NCBI GenBank assembly: GCA_949752735.1
Contig: OX457042.1
Coordinates: 37,344,368 to 37,408,367 of the forward strand
Length of the DNA stretch: 64,000 nucleotides
Direction: 5' to 3'
Source of the DNA: Lumbricus terrestris
Taxonomy: Eukaryota > Annelida > Clitellata > Crassiclitellata > Lumbricidae
Shown: piece by piece, positions 1-12,037 of the stretch
Numbering within the stretch: position 1 is the first letter of the stretch
Layout of the letters: the number at the start of each line of letters is the position of its first letter
Made by a program: the position numbers and the translations under genes
The notes under the pieces: generated by a model
Seen by the model: the letters and a program-made list of their open reading frames with translations, nothing else
Told to the model about the DNA's origin: nothing
The model's database searches: none

Positions 1-46
1 GAAACCAAACTCCGTCCATCGCTATTAGCAGTGAATATAGGCCTAT

Positions 47-2039
47 TAGGGTGGTCGCATCTGCAATGGCAAATTTTCAACTTCATTTTTATTCTTTCTC
101 CAACCCACCATTTGGTGCCACTTGGTAAAAGACTGATGCAGCCCAAAAATTATCCCAATAGAAAAATATTTAGGACTAGCACAACGTGTTTGAAGTTTTG
201 GATTTTACGAAATATCATCGTCTTTTTGAGTATAATGATAATTTAGCTACATTTTTGGACCTATGACTTGTTTTAACAGAAATGCTGCATTCTTTTACTC
301 AAGCACGACTGACAAGTATGCCTGACTTCTACAAGGATGATAATGGTGTGTTATATATTTTTTTGAACAATTGATCATCTCAATAGTATTTGACTCGTGA
401 CTCCCTGAGATCGATGGCCATAAACCTTTACTAGAAAGCCAACGCATTGCTATGTTCTTTTGATAGGCCTGATTTCTATCTACAGGAATCCTTTGTTACA
501 CTAAAGGCTCTTTAATACATGCTTAACTTTAACACAAATTCCGATATAATACGGACAAGGACCTCAATAATAGTTGAACTAGAGAAAACTACTGATGACA
601 CATGTATTTTCGTTTATTGTGGCAATCAGAGCAGAATGACACTGCGCATCACAGATAAAATTTATCAAGAGCTGCTGTAGACAAATGAATTAAAATAGAT
701 GTTGAAATTATTGAGATCATAATTTTTATAGATCTAAGAAATTACTTATTAGATCTACCACATAGAAGTCAAAGAGCAGCTTTTAAACAACTTCCAAAGA
801 GAGCATCATAATTGAGTGCCTGGTGAAGCCTATACTCATATTGTTGTCTATTTCATAATATAGAAGTTATCCAATTAAAGTATAAGCTTACTTTTAGAGT
901 TGAAAACATGAACACAGAGTCAAACAATTGACACAGAAAGTGCTGTTAAGAGTAGACTCAAATTTCACTGCCTTTATTAGCTATTGTAAATTCACTACCT
1001 ATTATAAATTAGCATGAAAGGCGATGGTGTCAAACACGTAAGTTATATGCAACGCAAAATCTCTACGTCATGCTCAGCAATGGATCCAGCTAAAATTACA
1101 GTAGCCACTAGGACATCTCAGACGACCAACCAATCCAAGGGAATAAGTATAGCACCCTGAAGACAACACTCATTGCTACACTCTTGGTGGCAGATGAACA
1201 CCTTCCTTGGGCAACATGCCAGAGATTTCACTTTGAGGGAAGTGTATCGTGAAAACTACATAGCTAAAACCCATGCAAAGACCAAATGCAATTTGAATTG
1301 TGAGACAGTGAAATAATGCCTCGGGTTGAAAAATTTTAGCCTAAATTTGAGATAAAAATTCGCATCTAAAAATGATGGATTTCTACTTTTTAATATTACT
1401 ACAGTTCCTTGTACCCAGTAACCCAATGAACAATGACGGTAGAAAAAGAAATTAAATTTTATCAGAAATCAGAACTCATTAAGAATTTTGGTGATTTTGC
1501 AGAATAAGTTAATTATGCAGGACACAGATGAACCGCACAAATTTTATATTTATCCATAATAATAATTCTATTACTGTTCCCTTACTGTAATAGTCTAAGA
1601 ACAATAAGCTATTATAATCAATCAAAACAAGGTAAAACAAGTACTATTTGTGAAGAAATAAGATATGATAGATGTTATCTGTGATGCGGTGTGTTATACA
1701 GGTTTTCTAGCCTTTGAGAAATTTTTCTTGAAGTGGCGCTATATAAATTGACGATTATGATTACGATAGCAGTAGCATCATCATGTTTAAGTGTGGACCA
1801 ACTACAGGTTGTTGAATTGATTCATGGTTTGAAGATTCCTGGTTGACTACAGCCATATAGCTACTTTTGAGCATTATAAGTCTTGCTATTATAAGGGTAA
1901 AACTTTGATGGCGTTGTGCTAGTCCTAAATATTTTTATTTTCTCTTACAACTTTTTGTGGGATGTTTCTGGGGTGAATGGAACCAAACGGCGCCTTGGAG
2001 AACAGTCAATTCAAACTTTCATTTTTAACGACCACCCTA
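47..2039. mobile_element. Non-autonomous hAT-like DNA transposon, ~2.0 kb
   Basis: The ends are 11-bp inverted repeats (TAGGGTGGTCG at 47, CGACCACCCTA ending at 2039), with weaker similarity continuing inward. They are flanked by a perfect 8-bp target duplication, AGGCCTAT (39-46 and 2040-2047). Eight-bp duplications and a TAGGG-type end are typical of hAT elements. No transposase reading frame is visible inside, so it would depend on a transposase supplied elsewhere. The interior is AT-rich and otherwise featureless. Confidence 0.75.
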
Positions 2040-2224
2040 AGGCCTATATTGTTTCACAGCTTTCAGTCATTATTGCCTAAAACAACATTATTACGCGATG
2101 CATTGCTGTTTTCTATAATTATGATATTGTTGTTTTAGATCTAAATAATTATGTCCTTTTAGTTCATTGCTTGTTATTCGGAAGACACGTGCATCACTAT
2201 GGAAATCAATAGACTTAGGCCTAT

Positions 2225-3146
2225 AAGTGTGACGTTCCCCCTTTTTTGCGACGCGTTCGCTTCGGGTCTGGCACTACCGGGTGGGAGCCCTCTCGTTCCC
2301 TGTTCTGTCGTTTCCCGGTCGTTCGACCTTCCGCTCACGGTCAATAGGGGTTGGCCCAAGTGGAACGTCGTTGTAGGCCCAGAGGAGGCCAACGGGTGCG
2401 CTACTACCGGTTGTTTGGGTACCCCCCTTGTTCCTACGATCAGGGCCCTTTCTTCTACTATCTCCCTACTCCCATCTCTCTCCAGAGCGGAGTAACCGGC
2501 GTGGGAGGGGAAACCCCAGCCTATCCAGATAGAAGTAGTCCTGCCTAGGCTTTTCCCTCAACCTAGCACTCCTTCGACTATCTGGCATCGCGTCTGCGCT
2601 GGCTCCCTCTTCTTCACCTTGACGAAGTCTACCTGAGTGGGGCGCGGAAGGGCATTGCCCTACAATGGTATTTAATTCACCACCTGGGTTCGTCTGTACC
2701 TCCATCTCATCCATTCTCGGGGCCCTAGTCCCTCTCGCCTGCCCCTCTTGGTCCTGCCGGATTTCCATAACGTCCTCTACCGCCATTCGCATTTCAGCCC
2801 GTCGGTAGTCTAGTTCTGTAGTCAAAGTCGCCCACTTGTCTCTCACGTCGTCTTGTTCTGCGAAGACCACTTCCATCTCATTCGAGATATCCATTATTCT
2901 TCCCTCCATCTGTCTTTGTCGATTGTCCATTCCGTACTGTCGGTCGTCTATCTGTCTTATCTTATTGTCCATTGTCGACAGCGTTTGACTCATGCGGGAC
3001 AGCATTGCCATTAATCCTGATTCCTTCCCTGAAGGTCGCAATCCTTCGTCTTCCGTCCGTTCTACGCCTATCTCCGTCTCGTCTCCGTCCCCGTCCCGTC
3101 CGTCGTCAGTTAATGAAACTCTCGACATTGTAGTTTTAAATAGCAA
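2225..3146 (-). pseudogene. GC-rich ORF of probable mobile-element origin, coiled-coil protein
   Basis: A minus-strand frame runs from an ATG at 3128 to a stop at 2466 (about 220 residues) within a sharply bounded GC-rich island. It is rich in D, E, R, M and Q, with a probable coiled coil of roughly 100 residues (repeated MDN/RQM/DDR heptad-like segments). A basic C-terminal part contains RRSARLREKPRQ, resembling basic tails in retroelement Gag or integrase C-termini. No zinc knuckle, protease or polymerase motif is seen. Composition is unlike the surrounding AT-rich DNA. The retroelement assignment is inferred, not shown; no LTRs were found. Confidence 0.35.
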
Positions 3147-3263
3147 TTGCTATGCTTTTATTACAAGTTACACGATTAGGAACAAAATCTAATATAACGC
3201 GATATAACCTTAGCTGCTAAAAATACCTCACGCAATCATTCGCTTGCCTAACTTTAACTAAGG

Positions 3264-3627
3264 CAGCAGGAGTTTGGTTTCCGTTCTTGGAGGGGCTAAA
3301 TTTGTTGGGGCTGAGACTCGGTCCAGAACGAGCGGCGCCGAAAAATATTTTCTCGGGTCCAAAAAGTTGATGACCTTTTTTAGTCCTTGGTCTGAAATCT
3401 CGCTGAAAAATACAAATTTTCCCGGTCAAAAAGTTGATGACCTTTTTTATTTCAGTCATTCGTAAGTTTCGCGTTCGTGAACAGAACCATTTTCCGGAAA
3501 AATTTATGAGTCTGCGCCTTCTTGGGGAGGGGGGTAAACCCGAGAAAATGTACCATTTAGACGGTAAAAATTATAAAAAATTACTCTGGGTCTTCCTGGG
3601 GAGGGCTTAGCCCCTAGCCCCTGATTT
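3264..3627 (-). mobile_element. Truncated copy of the GGGCGGAGTTT-type MITE
   Basis: The stretch GGAGTTTGGTTTCCGTTC (3268-) matches, inverted, the end of the MITE at 21518-22000. The 3' part (3520-3627) matches the other half of that element, including the TTAGCCCC and CCCCTAGCCC blocks. The terminal repeat is lost at the junction with the adjacent SINE, so no target duplication can be given. Confidence 0.45.
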
Positions 3628-3630
3628 GGG

Positions 3631-3850
3631 GGGCCCGGTAGAGTAGTGGTTAACACGCTGGCCAAGAGTGCGAGAGGTAGTGAGTTCGAGCCCCCGTTGG
3701 GCGGATTTGCTTTGTAGACTGCCATCGGCACCGTGTAATTACAAAGCTGTCTGTTCAGTTAGTAGTTAAGTTTAATTAAGATTACTGCATAACTTGTAAA
3801 TGTAAAGCGCAGTGCGTCTTGCAGTCGTTTAATTAAAGAAAAGATATTAT
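3631..3850 (+). mobile_element. tRNA-derived SINE
   Basis: A tRNA-like RNA polymerase III promoter is visible: an A-box-like TAGAGTAGTGG at 3639-3649 and a B-box GAGTTCGAGCC at 3682-3692, spaced as in tRNA genes. The acceptor stem does not pair fully and an unrelated 3' body follows (to about 3850), so this is a SINE head rather than a functional tRNA. Confidence 0.6.
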
Positions 3851-4209
3851 TATAATTACTATTATTAGGCCTATTAAACTCCAGGGCTGTTAATATCGCG
3901 ATAAAGTATCGCAATATTTGGTATCGCCGATACTTTTTTCGGTATCGCGGCGAGTATCGCGATAGTTTAATTTTGTTGGTATCGCATGCGTATCGCCGAT
4001 ACGTTTTTTAGCCTGTCAGTGATACTCGATACCAATACTTTTTTCACAATAATTTATATTGTTTCTCATCCGCTTGAATAAGTGACTCTTTGGTGCGATC
4101 TCACCGATCTGTGATCTTTGACCGGAATGGTCTTGTGCAGATGTTTAAGAGGCGCATCCAGTCATTGGCCAGTCTTCAGCTGTCTGATAACCAGCCAAGT
4201 ACTTCTGCA

Positions 4210-5051
4210 CAGTGATGCCACAGCTGGTTTTTTTCCACTAGATCTGGGTTTTTTTTGCCTTCGTCTGGGTTTCTGGGTTTTTTGGGCAAAATCTGGGTTT
4301 ATTTTGGGGAGTTGACATTTTACACTTACAACACATGAATATTCTGTGAAATTCAATGTAAAAATGGTTGTGATACATAATTTTTCCACTAATTTTGATT
4401 TTAAACTCCATAATCAAGATTTCATGTTGTCAATTCACAATTAATTTTATAATTTATAACCTGAAGAATAGTTTTGCACAGAAATAAACCATTTTAACAT
4501 TTCAAAATATTAGGTCACTCGTCTCTTTCCTTGTTAAGCCATAATTACATCTATAACATGCATATACAATTATACACTGTAGATCAGGTTAATCTTCTAG
4601 TGGTATATTAGCCAAGTTGTTGCGGAGTAGGCCTATTAATGTTCTATAGGTGGTTGAAACGTTGGATTGTTGGTGTATTAAGAATTTTGGCTGGAAACCT
4701 CGGACAACTTAAAAACTTTGTAAACTAAAGCCACTTGTGTTATGTGCTTGCAATTCTGGTAGACTCGCCCTGCTGCGCATGCGCACACAAATATATCGAT
4801 TAAGCTTATTGCCAGTAGGCTATGGATCCCGAGTCTCTGACAACTTTGACAATTGATATTTTAAAAGTTGTAGTTACATTTTATTCGACTCTTTTGACGA
4901 ACATTTTGTTAATCCTCATGCGAACAAGCGAAAAACCAACTTAATTTGAACAAAGGGGGTCTAAAATAGCTTATATGAATAGTTTGGGTTTTTCTGGGGT
5001 TTTTTCGGAAGGAAATCTGGGTTTATTTCAGAAACCTCAGTGGCAACACTG
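4210..5051. mobile_element. hAT-like MITE nested in the hAT transposon
   Basis: The ends are CAGTGATGCCACAG and TCAGTGGCAACACTG (imperfect inverted repeats), flanked by an exact 8-bp duplication CTTCTGCA (4202-4209 and 5052-5059). Removing it re-closes the surrounding transposase text in frame across the join. The interior is AT-rich without an ORF and has runs of TCTGGGTTT near both ends. Confidence 0.8.
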
Positions 5052-5300
5052 CTTCTGCAGCAACAGATGTTTCTGACTCTTCAAATGCTAAGCCCAATTT
5101 TTTCTCTAGTCTTTCAAATCAGAGACAATGATTTTGGTACAGAAAATGTGTGTGAGGAAGTGGACAGATATTTATCGGACTCTGCTTGATTTCTCTGGCT
5201 GCATATCCACACGTCCAGAAATTGTATATTATTTTGAACACTGGTGTGCCTGCTAGTGTAGCTGTGGAAAGACTCTTTTCTTTAGGAGGTCGAGTATCTA

Positions 5301-6079
5301 CAGGGTGCGCCAAAAAAAAAGACCCCCCTAGGTTTTTTGCCAATATTTTTACCAAAAGTAAGAATTTCCAAATGAAATTTTACAGGCTTATAGACAATTC
5401 ATATTTACACATTATGACCAGATTTCATCAAAATATTTCAAACAAATCAAAAGTTATGTCACTTTTAGGGATGCCACCCACCGTTTTTTGACGATTCAAA
5501 AACGTAGCGCAACAAAAAGTAGGTTTTTGCCAATATTTTTGCCAAAAGTAAGAATTTCAAAATAAAATTTTCACAGGCTGATAGACAATTCATATTTACA
5601 CATGATGACCGAAATTTCATCAAAATATTTCAAACACAACAAAAGTTATATCACTTTTAGTGAGACCACCCTCGGTTTTTTGACGTTTTTGAATCATCCA
5701 AAAAACGAGGGTGGTCTCACTAAAAGTGATATAACTTTTGTTCTGTTTGAAATATTTTGATGAAATTTCGGTCATCATGTGTAAATATGAATTGTCTATC
5801 AGCCTGTGAAAATTTCATTTTGAAATTCTTACTTTTGGCCAAAATATTGGCAAAAACCTACTTTTTGTTGCGCTACGTTTTTGAATCGTCAAAAAACGGT
5901 GGGTGGCCTTCCTAAAAGTGACGTAACTTTTGTTCCGTTTGAAATATTTTGATGAAATCTGGTCATAATGTGTAGATATGAATTGTCTATAAGCCTGTAA
6001 AATTTCATTTTGAAATTCTTACTTTTGGTAAAAATATTGGCAAAAAATCTAGGGAGGTCTTTTTTTTTGGCGCACCCTG
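5301..6079. mobile_element. Palindromic Tc1/mariner-like MITE (long inverted repeat)
   Basis: The element begins CAGGGTGCGCCAAAAA and ends TTTTTGGCGCACCCTG, with a TA duplication (5299-5300, 6080-6081), as in Tc1/mariner elements. Almost the whole 779 bp is one inverted repeat with its centre near 5690; each arm itself holds two diverged copies of a unit of about 190 bp. It lies inside the hAT transposase frame, splitting the dimerisation domain. There is no transposase of its own. Confidence 0.8.
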
Positions 6080-6409
6080 TACACCTCTGCGCACATCACT
6101 AAGCAGCGTACACTTTGAAATGATGGCTTTTTTACGTATGGCTAAGTGGTAGACTTATGGAAAGCATGTATATAGATTAGTAGTTACTAGTTAGTATGGC
6201 TAAGTGATAGACTTATGGAGAGCATGTACATGTATATAGATTAGTAGTTACACTGCTTGTAGGCCTACTGCTTAACACTGTTTAACGGGCAATGGCATGT
6301 GCTTTTTTAGTCATTAAACTTCAAAACTTATCGAAAAGCATTGGTAAAAGTATTGGTATTGGTGTTGCCAATATTTTTTTCCAGTATTGTTAACAGCCCT
6401 GTTAAACTC

Positions 6410-9179
6410 CGTCCATGGTTGTTGGCGATATAGATGAAAACTGCAGTTGTTCTCTGACAGTGTTTTGAGCACTGGTCCTACATTTTTAGAATTTGAAGGC
6501 TTGTATTTATAATGTGGTAGGCCTACTATAGTCTGCACCAGAAGTGAAGCAATGTACATTTAATCAAAATATTACTGTGCTGACTGTAGCCCAATACAAT
6601 TATCGCAGGTTGGCTGTTCTGTTAGTATAGTTAATATTTCTGTGATCTGCATTCTTGTGAATATTATTGTTTCAGCTGCATAATTATAAACTGTAACCGG
6701 TTTCGGTTTGTCAACCGGATTGCTACGGAAATTATTATTGGGCGAGAATGACGTCATGCGGACTGTCGACTCTTTACTATGCGGTAGCGTGGCTGACTAA
6801 ATCTCTTAAAACGCTAATAACTCTGGTTTTAAAGTGAATTAAATGCTGAAAATAGTCGCGTTGACCTTATAATTTGGGTAAGAATCAATTGCAAAATTTT
6901 TTGTAAACCGACACTCTGTCATTTCCGAGCCTTTTCTGGGACGAAGAGTCAAAATGCAAAAAAAGGACAAACTTTCAGACTTATAATATAGATGTTTGAT
7001 GAATTGTCAAACTATCTGACTAGGTCATAAAGGCCCTATGCTTAATTGGCAAGTCAACTGAGTCAACTGACACACCACTTTCTTCTGTTATAAATGGATT
7101 TCAACAAAGTTTTAACGAGCACAAAGGCGTTCTATAGTGAATAAGACAAAATGAAAGGAAAGAAATATTCTTTAAAATTTTGGCCAACTGAAATCCGCAG
7201 TTTGGTGCACAGGCATGGTAATAAAAGAATATAATAATCTACAGCGCCAATGAAAGTCAAATGTTTTAAAATAGCACATTTAATCCTGAATTCCCCTCCC
7301 AAACAGAGCCTGGATTCCCTCCCCTCCAGAGAAGGCGACTAGATTAAACAATGGTTCTATGTTTGATTTCTTGCTCCAAATGCTGTAACTCAAGATCACA
7401 GGTTCGACTGCACACTTCTTACTCCAGCGTATTATTTTGTATTATGTGTTTTAGTATTTGGAGAAACGGTATAGGTCCAAGAGCGTCAGGATGTTTGGAG
7501 TTTCGTTGGGAATTTTAAATGGGGTAAGCAACAATTTGCATTCGAGCACGACTGATCGGAACTTGCATTAATTCCGCGTAGGCAGCTCTGAAGGTTAGGC
7601 CCTAGGTCTACTGTAAAGTCAGGACACTAGTTGAGTCTAGCTCTGCAAGGTGAAAAAAAACAATGTTGTAAAATTTCTTGCTCGAATTGAAAAGACAGCA
7701 ATCATTATTTCAGCACCTTTTCATAAGGCGAAAAAGTTGTGTTTCCGGTAACCCGCCCGACTAACTTTTATTGCCGCGACTCGGATAATTTTGAGAAAAG
7801 TTTTTATTTGTATTGACATAATACAGTGACATATTGTCTTCCGTACATGAGGTGTGGAATTGGGACATTATAATTATAGCATTCACTAAAGCAGACGACG
7901 TGTAGGCCTACACAGCCGTCTTTCAAGGTATACAAGTTTATTAGAGCAATCAATAGTTTTTCACGGTCAGTTTGAAAAGGCAAGAAAATAATAGATCTAT
8001 CTTAAATTTTTAATTTATCTTAAAGGATGGGTTATCTCACGGCAGCCCTTGTAGGTATTTCATATAGAGGGCTATCTAACCTGTAGCAAATGATGGCCAT
8101 GTATACGCAGCTGTCACGTGCTTCAAATTTATTGTTTAACTAGCTGTTTGTCCCTCATAAGACAGTCCTGCTCACTGTGCCCTCCTAAGATCACTAGGCT
8201 CTCTTGTGCTCCCTTGCCCTCTTTTGCTAACTGCTCTGTTTTGCTCACTCTGCGTTTGTGTTTACTGTGCTTTCTTGTGCTCACAGTGCTCTCTTCTGCT
8301 CACTGAACAGTTCTCTTTGAAATCGAGCACCCTTTTGGTGAAGGATTTAACGTATACCCAGTAGCAAGAGAGATCTTGTGACTTCTATGGGGGACTGACT
8401 ACTTCCTGGCTGCCTATCTCGAGAGATCTCTAGCAATGTCATTCTCACTATAGAGCCACCTATAAGGTGACTGAGGGAAAAAATCTAGCAGCCTCTAGCG
8501 GTAACTAGTGACTGCCTCTGCCAGTCTAGAACGACCCTTAGGTTAGCGGTGATGTTCACTTCGCACTCATCTTCGCCATCCCACTCCACTTTGCCAGAAA
8601 AGACGTCAACAAAATGAAATTAATAAGATTGTTTTCTAGAGCAGTTTGTAGGTAGACATTCTGCAAATTATAGGGATTTTATACTCGCTTAGAACGCGTA
8701 CTTCGTTGCAGCGTGTACCTTTGTGCAGAAAAGGGCAGTGGTATAGTTTTGGGTAATCACTGTATAAAAATATATTACGAAAATAAAAATATTTTGTACC
8801 TACTACCCAATTTTGTTAGAGCTTTGTTACCGGAAACACACCATTTTTGGCCTAATAGTTGCAGAGTAGACAATTCCTCTTAGAATATGGCATAAAATGA
8901 TGATCAGCAGATCTATGGAGAAGCAAACGGCGTCTGTTGCAGTCGCAGCCTTGTTACCTGGCATGAAAGATGTGATATTCTGTCCGATGCCTGGAATAGG
9001 TAGTTTTGTAGCACCCATAATAGGCTATATCACGTGGACACATGGTCAAACTCACTGTAGACCAGAAACTGATTTTGGAACAGATGTTTGAGAGATCGTG
9101 TAGCTGTGCCATTAGAATTTTAAAGATATGGTCCAGGTGGCCAAAAGAATTAGTGTCCTTGTTCTTTATTCTTTTTTAG
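6410..9179. other. No recognisable gene; ORF-poor DNA upstream of the SLC5A8-like exons
   Basis: AT-rich unique-looking sequence. It was searched by eye for the missing N-terminal SLC5 exons (segments of the YEYLELRF and GGR type) and none was found. A full cAMP-response-like palindrome TGACGTCA occurs near 6749. Short ORFs such as 8897-9091 have no recognisable similarity. Confidence 0.4.
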
Positions 9180-9231
9180 ATTCTGATTACGGGGATAGCG
9201 ATGTATGCACCATCAGCAGCTCTGGAATCTG
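9180..9231 (+). CDS. SLC5A8-like: SLC5A8-like exon a (first found)
   Basis: Acceptor cttttttag, donor G|gtatct. Encodes ILITGIAMYAPSAALES, the helix around the conserved YAP. Starts in phase 0, so it must be spliced to an upstream exon that was not found. Confidence 0.75.
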
Positions 9232-10919
9232 GTATCTATGATCAGCCAAAGAATATCACCAATAAACCCTAATACCACTTTTTAATATCATCATCGATTC
9301 ATCATCATCATCTCTCTAATTGATATTAACGTGGCCACCACGACGACCGTGACTATAACCACTACAACCACCACCGCTAACACCACCACCACCATCGCCA
9401 CTACTACCATTACACCACGGTCACCACCATCACCACAACTATAGATAGCCGTGAGCATCAACAGTTTCATCAGCATCATGACCGACAACCACATCATCAC
9501 CACCAGAACACTCATCAACCAATAAACCGTCATCAGTGTAACCAGCATCAGTACCGTGACTACCACCAAAGGACAAGGCCGTAGCTAGGAGTGTTTTGGG
9601 TGTTTGAACACCCCCCGAAATGAAAAGCTGTAAAAATTAAATAATGCATTTACTATAGCACTTGATGTAAAACTAAGCTTACAATGTGTAAAGTAAACTT
9701 ACTGGCCGCTCAAAGCCCGCTACGACAGATCCGTCGCAACTCCAAACCCCTTTGTGATTTAGTCAGTTAATTGTTTCGTTTGCTTGCGGGCTTGCTCACG
9801 GTTTATTAAACGCACCCCACGAAGTAAAATCTTGTCTACGGCCTTGCCAAAGAAGGCAATTTAAGATAAGATAAGCGTTCCAGAGGCACCTATAGATATA
9901 TAAAGAATTAACCAGTGTTTATTCCGTTTTCAGCAAGTGGTTTGCCTCTTAGCGTTTCAATACCAGCTATGGCTGTTGTAGCGGTCACCTACACGGCTCT
10001 CGTAAGTATACACTCTTCTTTAGATTCTCTGCCAAGTGGCAGGTCCAAACGTCCATTGTCTCCATCTTTCACGCTGTTGTGCCATGTCCTTTAGTTAAGT
10101 ATACACTACATCTGTTAAAGGATATTTTCACGACCATATCAGGAGTGTATAAAAGTGTGCGTGAATAGGCCTACATGTATGTATGTATGTGCACTTGTTA
10201 TGATCGACTGTATCAGTGATTAGGACATCAGATGAATGGTCGATTGCAGAAATTAGTGCATGGATGTGTGATTAAATAAATCAATTAAAACCACAATCAA
10301 TAATTCAGTCAGCTATTTTATCGATCGATGGACCCACCATTCGATCTATCAACTAATCAATCATTCAATCAACTAATCAATCATTCAATCAACTGATCAA
10401 TCAACCAACTAATCAATCATTCAATCAACTAATCATCAATCATTCAATCAGTCAATTGGAGTGTTTTCAACACTTCACAAACGGAACTTCTGCAAGTGGA
10501 CCAGTTTAATGTCTGAAATGCAAACGACACTCAGGCCAACCTGTTGAATCAAGTTGTTATAGATGTCCAATGATGTTTTGTTATTTCAGGGTGGAATGCG
10601 AGCTGTAATATGGACGGATGTCTTTCAGTTCATAGCGATATTCATTGGATTGGCTGTCATCTGCATCAAGGTATTTTTTTAAACAGTGACTATGAACAAT
10701 AAAACTTTTCTGATAATATTTGCAGAATTTTTCAATAACCGTGATGATATGTAGGGCCTACTATATTGGGTTTCGTTTTTTGAAGGGATTGGTCGTCGTT
10801 GGAGGAATAACGAACGTCTTCAGATTGGCTGAGGAAGAAGGGCGACTCGTCTGGGCTAAGTAATCATTACCAACATCAACATTGTCATTATAATCGTCGT
10901 CGTCGTCGTCATCATCATC

Positions 10920-10950
<31 letters not shown>

Positions 10951-11247
10951 ACAACAACAACAACAACAACATCTCTCTCGCGCATAGTTGTAGTCATTTA
11001 CCCCTTTTTCGACATCTGAAGCATTGAAGCAGTGTATCCTTAGATAACGCTCATAGTCGTCGTTTTCGATGTTGCTTCTGCTTATGCAGTGTGAGCGTCG
11101 ACCCGCGAGTTCGCCACACCGTCTTCTCTTTGGTCATTGGAACTACTTTCAATTTCATCAATGTCTTCGGACTCTCGCAGGCGGCCGTTCAGAGATACTC
11201 CGCTGTCGACACACTTTCTAATGCAAGAAAGTTAGTAACAAACGAAT

Positions 11248-11298
<51 letters not shown>

Positions 11299-11974
11299 CT
11301 TCTGTTTCACGAGTACATTGTTCAAAAAGTATTGTTTCTTGATGGGCTAGACAGTAGAAATTCGTAGTTCGGTTTGTAACTTATCTAATCGATAATTGAA
11401 AAATAATTATTGCCACAGTCATCATCATCATCATCGCCATGCATATCATCGTCATCGACGAATAAGATGATGAGCAAAAGTCATCATCACTATCACCTAC
11501 ATTGGAAGCAATGTCGTCTTCTTATTTTCGGCTTTGTCATCGTTATGACCACTTATTACAGCGCCCATTCAAGCTCTCTACTCAGAGGCGCTCCCGACTA
11601 CAGAGCGGACACTGCATCGGAGTTTCACGCCGGAGCGCTGAGCAATTGCGAGTGAGGGACTTGCCCAAGGTCCTTACGCGACGACTTGAGGTGGATTAGA
11701 ACCTGCAGCCCTTCGGCTGCAAGGCAACGAACATGCCCACTACACCACCGCGCATTATACGAACACAAATGCCTACATGTCAAAACACAAGCAGGCATTC
11801 ATTATATTGCATGTAGGGCCTACGCGCATTGGTCCTATGTGTGTGTGCATACAGAGTGAGAATATTGTTGTTGTTGTTCTTGTTGCTAATTGATCCACAA
11901 AGTGGTTTTGATCTTTGTGATTTTATTTATCGTTGATTATTCATAAAGCGACTCTTCTCAAAAAGAAAACTCTG

Positions 11975-12037
<63 letters not shown>

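Larger units (their letters stand above)
3882..6401 (+). mobile_element. Decayed hAT transposon with two nested insertions
   Basis: Terminal inverted repeats CAGGGCTGTTAA / TTAACAGCCCTG are flanked by a perfect 8-bp target duplication TTAAACTC (3874-3881 and 6402-6409). Subterminal DNA carries repeated TATCGCGATA-like motifs. Plus-strand remnants of a hAT transposase are readable: a stretch including EEVDRYLSDSA near 5150-5188, and the C-terminal dimerisation segment with PASVAVERLFSLGGRVST near 5246-5300, whose continuation resumes after 6080. The gene is broken by stop codons and by insertions at 4210-5051 and 5301-6079. A tandem duplication of about 60 bp lies at 6136-6251. Confidence 0.85.

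Noticed and set aside
2199..2548. Plus-strand ORFs across the GC-rich island
   Set aside because: They lack protein-like composition and are antisense to the better minus-strand frame.
3631..3720. Possible tRNA gene (A and B boxes present)
   Set aside because: Acceptor and anticodon stems do not pair well and a repeat body follows; called a SINE. Same decision for 14955 and 47590.
8827..9091. ORFs on both strands just upstream of SLC5A8-like exon a, considered as the missing exon
   Set aside because: Neither has SLC5 motifs, and neither shows suitable splice sites and phase.
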